From contig MGQK01000127.1 of NCBI GenBank assembly GCA_001797815.1, positions 8,243 to 15,941 of the forward strand: a stretch of DNA of 7,699 bases, given 5' to 3'. Below are positions 6,568 to 7,699 of this stretch, piece after piece. The notes beneath the pieces are model-generated. The model made no database searches. It was not told where the DNA came from and was given only the letters and a program-made list of their open reading frames with translations. The translations under genes and the position numbers were made by a program. This DNA is from Deltaproteobacteria bacterium RBG_13_61_14. Lineage in GTDB: Bacteria > RBG-13-61-14. Position 1 is the first letter of the stretch, and each line of letters starts with the position of its first letter.

Positions 6568-6756
6568 CTTCGATTCGCAAATACAATGACGTATTTATTT
6601 TATCGCAAAGGCTTATTTGCTTACTCAGCCCTCGGCCGTGAGCTCCATTCGGCCCGAGCTCATGGCCGAGGGCGGGCCGAACGGCACTAAGTCCTGAGTA
6701 AATAAGTTCGACTTCGGCGAGCTCAGCCGAGCCGTCATCGAACTTATGAATCGAAG
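6568..6756. other. 189-bp cloverleaf-forming inverted-repeat element
   Basis: Nested stems meet almost without spacers. The closing stem is CTTCGATTC (6568-6576) with GAATCGAAG (6748-6756). Arm 1 is GCAAATA (6577-6583) with TATTTGC (6614-6620). Arm 2 is TTACTCAG (6621-6628) with CTGAGTAA (6694-6701), capped by a 17-bp hairpin (6629-6645 with 6656-6672, one G-T pair). Arm 3 is TAAGTTCGA (6703-6711) with TCGAACTTA (6738-6746), with an inner TCGGC/GCCGA. Only single bases (6702, 6747) separate the arms. The bulge at 6673-6693 can instead pair with either flank. There is no coding potential and no T-run. It could be a miniature inverted-repeat element, a structured RNA, or a recombination site. 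Confidence 0.65.
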
Positions 6757-6805
6757 GACTTAGGCTTTAGTCTAAAGCCTAAAGTCTAATGTCTAATGTC
6801 TCAAG
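6757..6805. repeat. Heptanucleotide-period array containing a 23-bp palindrome
   Basis: Seven 7-nt units run without a gap from the edge of the cloverleaf: GACTTAG, GCTTTAG, TCTAAAG, CCTAAAG, TCTAATG twice and TCTCAAG. The first four are mutually complementary, giving an 11-bp perfect inverted repeat around a single T (6760-6782). The array thus switches orientation at 6771. Confidence 0.65.
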
Positions 6806-6817
6806 CCTTCGGAACCT

Positions 6818-6901
6818 GGGGTGGTTGCCGCGCAGGATGGGGTGGTTGCTGAGCAGAATGGGGTGGTTGCTACGCAGAATGGGGTGGTTGGCGTGCAGAA
6901 T
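6818..6901. repeat. Four tandem 21-bp repeats with a variable 4-nt core
   Basis: The units start at 6818, 6839, 6860 and 6881. Each is GGGGTGGTTG, four free bases, then GCAGAAT (GCAGGAT in the first). The free bases are CCGC, CTGA, CTAC and GCGT, while the other 17 positions differ only once over all units. A partial fifth unit follows. On the minus strand the array is open and would read as a seven-residue repeat (TTPFCVA-like), but no gene context supports translation. Confidence 0.75.
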
Positions 6902-6920
6902 GGGGGGACGTTTGAAGAGA

Positions 6921-6969
6921 GTAGGTAGTAGGTCGTAGGTAGTAGGTCGGGGGTAGTAGGTCGGGGAAG
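6921..6969. repeat. Heptanucleotide-period array (GTAGGTA/GTAGGTC)
   Basis: Seven units run here, with GTAGGTA and GTAGGTC alternating as a 14-base super-unit before degenerating to G-rich units. It matches the array at the left end of the window (2-29), 6.9 kb away. Confidence 0.65.
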
Positions 6970-7150
6970 AGAAGAAGAAGAAACCAAGAGAAATTTCGCC
7001 AGGTTAAGTTGGTTCCCGGGTAGTCGGAGAGGAGGATCTGGGGATTTTGAAGAGCCGGGGCCGGGAATGGGGGTGCATCTTGGGGGCGCTGGGACAAAAA
7101 GGTCTTGAGAAATCGCCGGGTTATCATTTCGAATAATTGTTTGATTTCAG
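6970..7150. other. Intergenic stretch without recognised content
   Basis: I see no gene, RNA or clear repeat here. The stretch is purine-rich on the plus strand up to about 7100 and then becomes AT-rich. Open frames across it lack ribosome binding sites and family resemblance. Confidence 0.4.
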
Positions 7151-7192
7151 CCCTCATCCTTCACCCTTCAACCTTCTTTTTCACTCCCCCCT
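7151..7192. repeat. Heptanucleotide-period array (CCTTCAN type)
   Basis: Six 7-nt units (CCCTCAT, CCTTCAC, CCTTCAA and CCTTCTT, then two degenerate ones) lie just before a TATATATG stretch. The step is exact; the unit differs from all the other arrays. Confidence 0.5.
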
Positions 7193-7220
7193 ATATATGT
7201 ATGTTTGTTGCAGTTCCAGG

Positions 7221-7517
7221 CCACCTGCCGGTGGAGGAAACTGGGCTTTTTCCCGTTGGTCAAAAGCAGAAGTCTAAGAGCCACCAGGGGCCACCTGCCG
7301 GTGGAGGGAATATGGCCCGCTCCCGCTTCGGCCTGTCTTCGACCCTGTATTCGACCCTGAGGCTCATACCCGAAGGGAGGCTCAGACCCGAAGGGAGCCC
7401 TTGGTCGAAGGACCGCTGGTCGCAGGCTAAAATCATCAGGCCACCAGGGGCCGGCTGCCGCCGCCAGGGATGATCCCTGGACCGGCTGCCGCCGGTTGAA
7501 ATATGGCCCGCTCCCTT
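7221..7517. repeat. Cluster of small palindromic repeats with duplicated unit
   Basis: CCACCTGCCGGTGG occurs at 7221-7234 and 7291-7304. ACCGGCTGCCGCCGGT (7481-7496) keeps the TGCC loop while both stem arms have changed together. CCAGGGATGATCCCTGG (7464-7480) is another perfect hairpin. A larger unit starts with GCCACCAGGGGCC (7280 and 7440) and ends with AATATGGCCCGCTCCC (7309-7324 and 7500-7515); the second copy is longer by an extra hairpin. No gene is supported here. Confidence 0.6.
7361..7396. repeat. 18-bp tandem duplication
   Basis: GGCTCATACCCGAAGGGA (7361-7378) is followed directly by the same sequence with one change (G for T at the seventh base, 7379-7396). A shorter 12-base duplication of TTCGACCCTG words lies just before it. 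Confidence 0.6.
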
Positions 7518-7545
7518 TGGTCGTGGGCTATTATTATTCGACCTG
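7518..7545 (+). repeat. Right copy of the long direct repeat: orphan gene end
   Basis: Twenty-four of 25 bases match 2701-2725. In the matching frame (from 7517) it reads LVVGYYYST and then TGA, the C-terminus of the membrane protein with different codons (GTG for GTC, ACC for ACT) and a different stop. It has no open frame leading into it. It overlaps the stop region of the minus-strand TPR gene (stop at 7534-7536). This looks like the original convergent gene junction. Confidence 0.6.
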
Positions 7546-7699
7546 AGACCCGCCCCGGCTTTTGCGGATCTGCTCCAGGGCGGCCCGGACCTCGGGCTGG
7601 TCCGGATTGAGCCGCAGCGACTCCTCCAACTCCCGCTTCCCCTCCTCGATCCGGCCCAGGTGCAAGTAGAGCGCGCCCAGGCTTCCGCGCAAATCCGCC
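7534..7699 (-). CDS. TPR-repeat protein, C-terminal part (5' end outside window)
   Basis: Read on the minus strand from the window edge, 54 codons lead to a TAA at 7536-7534. The sequence contains one complete tetratricopeptide repeat: LGALYLHLGRIEEGKRELEE, then SLRLNPDQPEV, with the usual small, aromatic and Pro positions. A short charged tail ends in SQVE. TPR units form helix-pair scaffolds for protein-protein contacts, so the specific partner cannot be told. GC-rich codon use matches ndk and rlmN, so it belongs to the backbone genome. It is convergent with the plus-strand genes, and its stop overlaps the right direct-repeat copy. The truncation is due to the window end. Confidence 0.8.
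   Translation of the reverse strand, partial: ADLRGSLGALYLHLGRIEEGKRELEESLRLNPDQPEVRAALEQIRKSRGGSQVE

Noticed and set aside
6629-6672. 17-bp hairpin as an intrinsic terminator
   Set aside because: There is no T-run after the stem on either strand, and the stem is part of the larger cloverleaf.
6818-6901. CRISPR array
   Set aside because: The repeat is only 17 bases with 4-base variable parts, so there are no spacers of CRISPR length and no cas genes.
6793-6987. Minus-strand frame with a seven-residue repeat (TTPFCVA-like)
   Set aside because: It is produced by the 21-bp tandem array; it has no ribosome binding site and ends in other repeats.
7105-7473. 122-codon plus-strand frame
   Set aside because: It crosses a heptad array, palindromic repeats and an 18-bp tandem duplication, and has no recognisable domain or start signal.

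Overview
The window looks like a chromosomal stretch of a GC-rich, probably uncultivated bacterium that is interrupted by an AT-rich accessory insert. Housekeeping genes at the left (ndk, rlmN) have the strong G/C third-position bias of a high-GC genome: a hand count gives 38/60 G+C at 1201-1260. The accessory gene is much poorer, with 22/60 at 5221-5280. No phylum marker is present. The membrane protein and the short repeats remind me of metagenome-derived Omnitrophota or Planctomycetota-like genomes, but this is a weak guess. I see no rRNA, tRNA, CRISPR array, transposase or integrase.

Layout. (1) 90-2729 is a plus-strand cluster: nucleoside diphosphate kinase, RlmN, and a membrane protein of unknown function that starts one base after the rlmN stop. 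(2) 2730-3260 is a repeat-rich gap with 7-nt-period arrays, two sigma70-like promoters, a hairpin and a 16-bp palindrome. (3) 3267-6247 is the AT-rich insert: a possible 38-aa ORF, a large RloC/PrrC-like zinc-hook ABC ATPase, and a short ORF that reads like the first residues of a type I restriction HsdR subunit cut off by a heptad repeat array. (4) 6243-7517 has no recognisable gene. It holds further heptad arrays, REP-like repeats, a 189-bp cloverleaf of nested inverted repeats, a 21-bp tandem array with a variable 4-nt core, and small palindromic repeats. (5) 7534-7699 is the 3' end of a minus-strand TPR protein gene that runs off the window.

The main inference is that the last codons of the membrane protein gene (2701-2728) recur in the same orientation at 7518-7545. 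There they again spell VVGYYYST plus a stop, with mostly synonymous changes, directly against the 3' end of the convergent TPR gene. The simplest reading is that the membrane and TPR genes were once convergent neighbours with overlapping 3' ends. About 4.8 kb carrying a defence gene would then have been inserted at the end of the membrane gene, leaving a duplicated gene end on each side, as integrative elements often do.

The ATPase is probably a phage-defence gene (an anticodon-nuclease-like effector with an ATPase sensor) that once sat in a type I restriction locus. Only a scar of that locus is left here.
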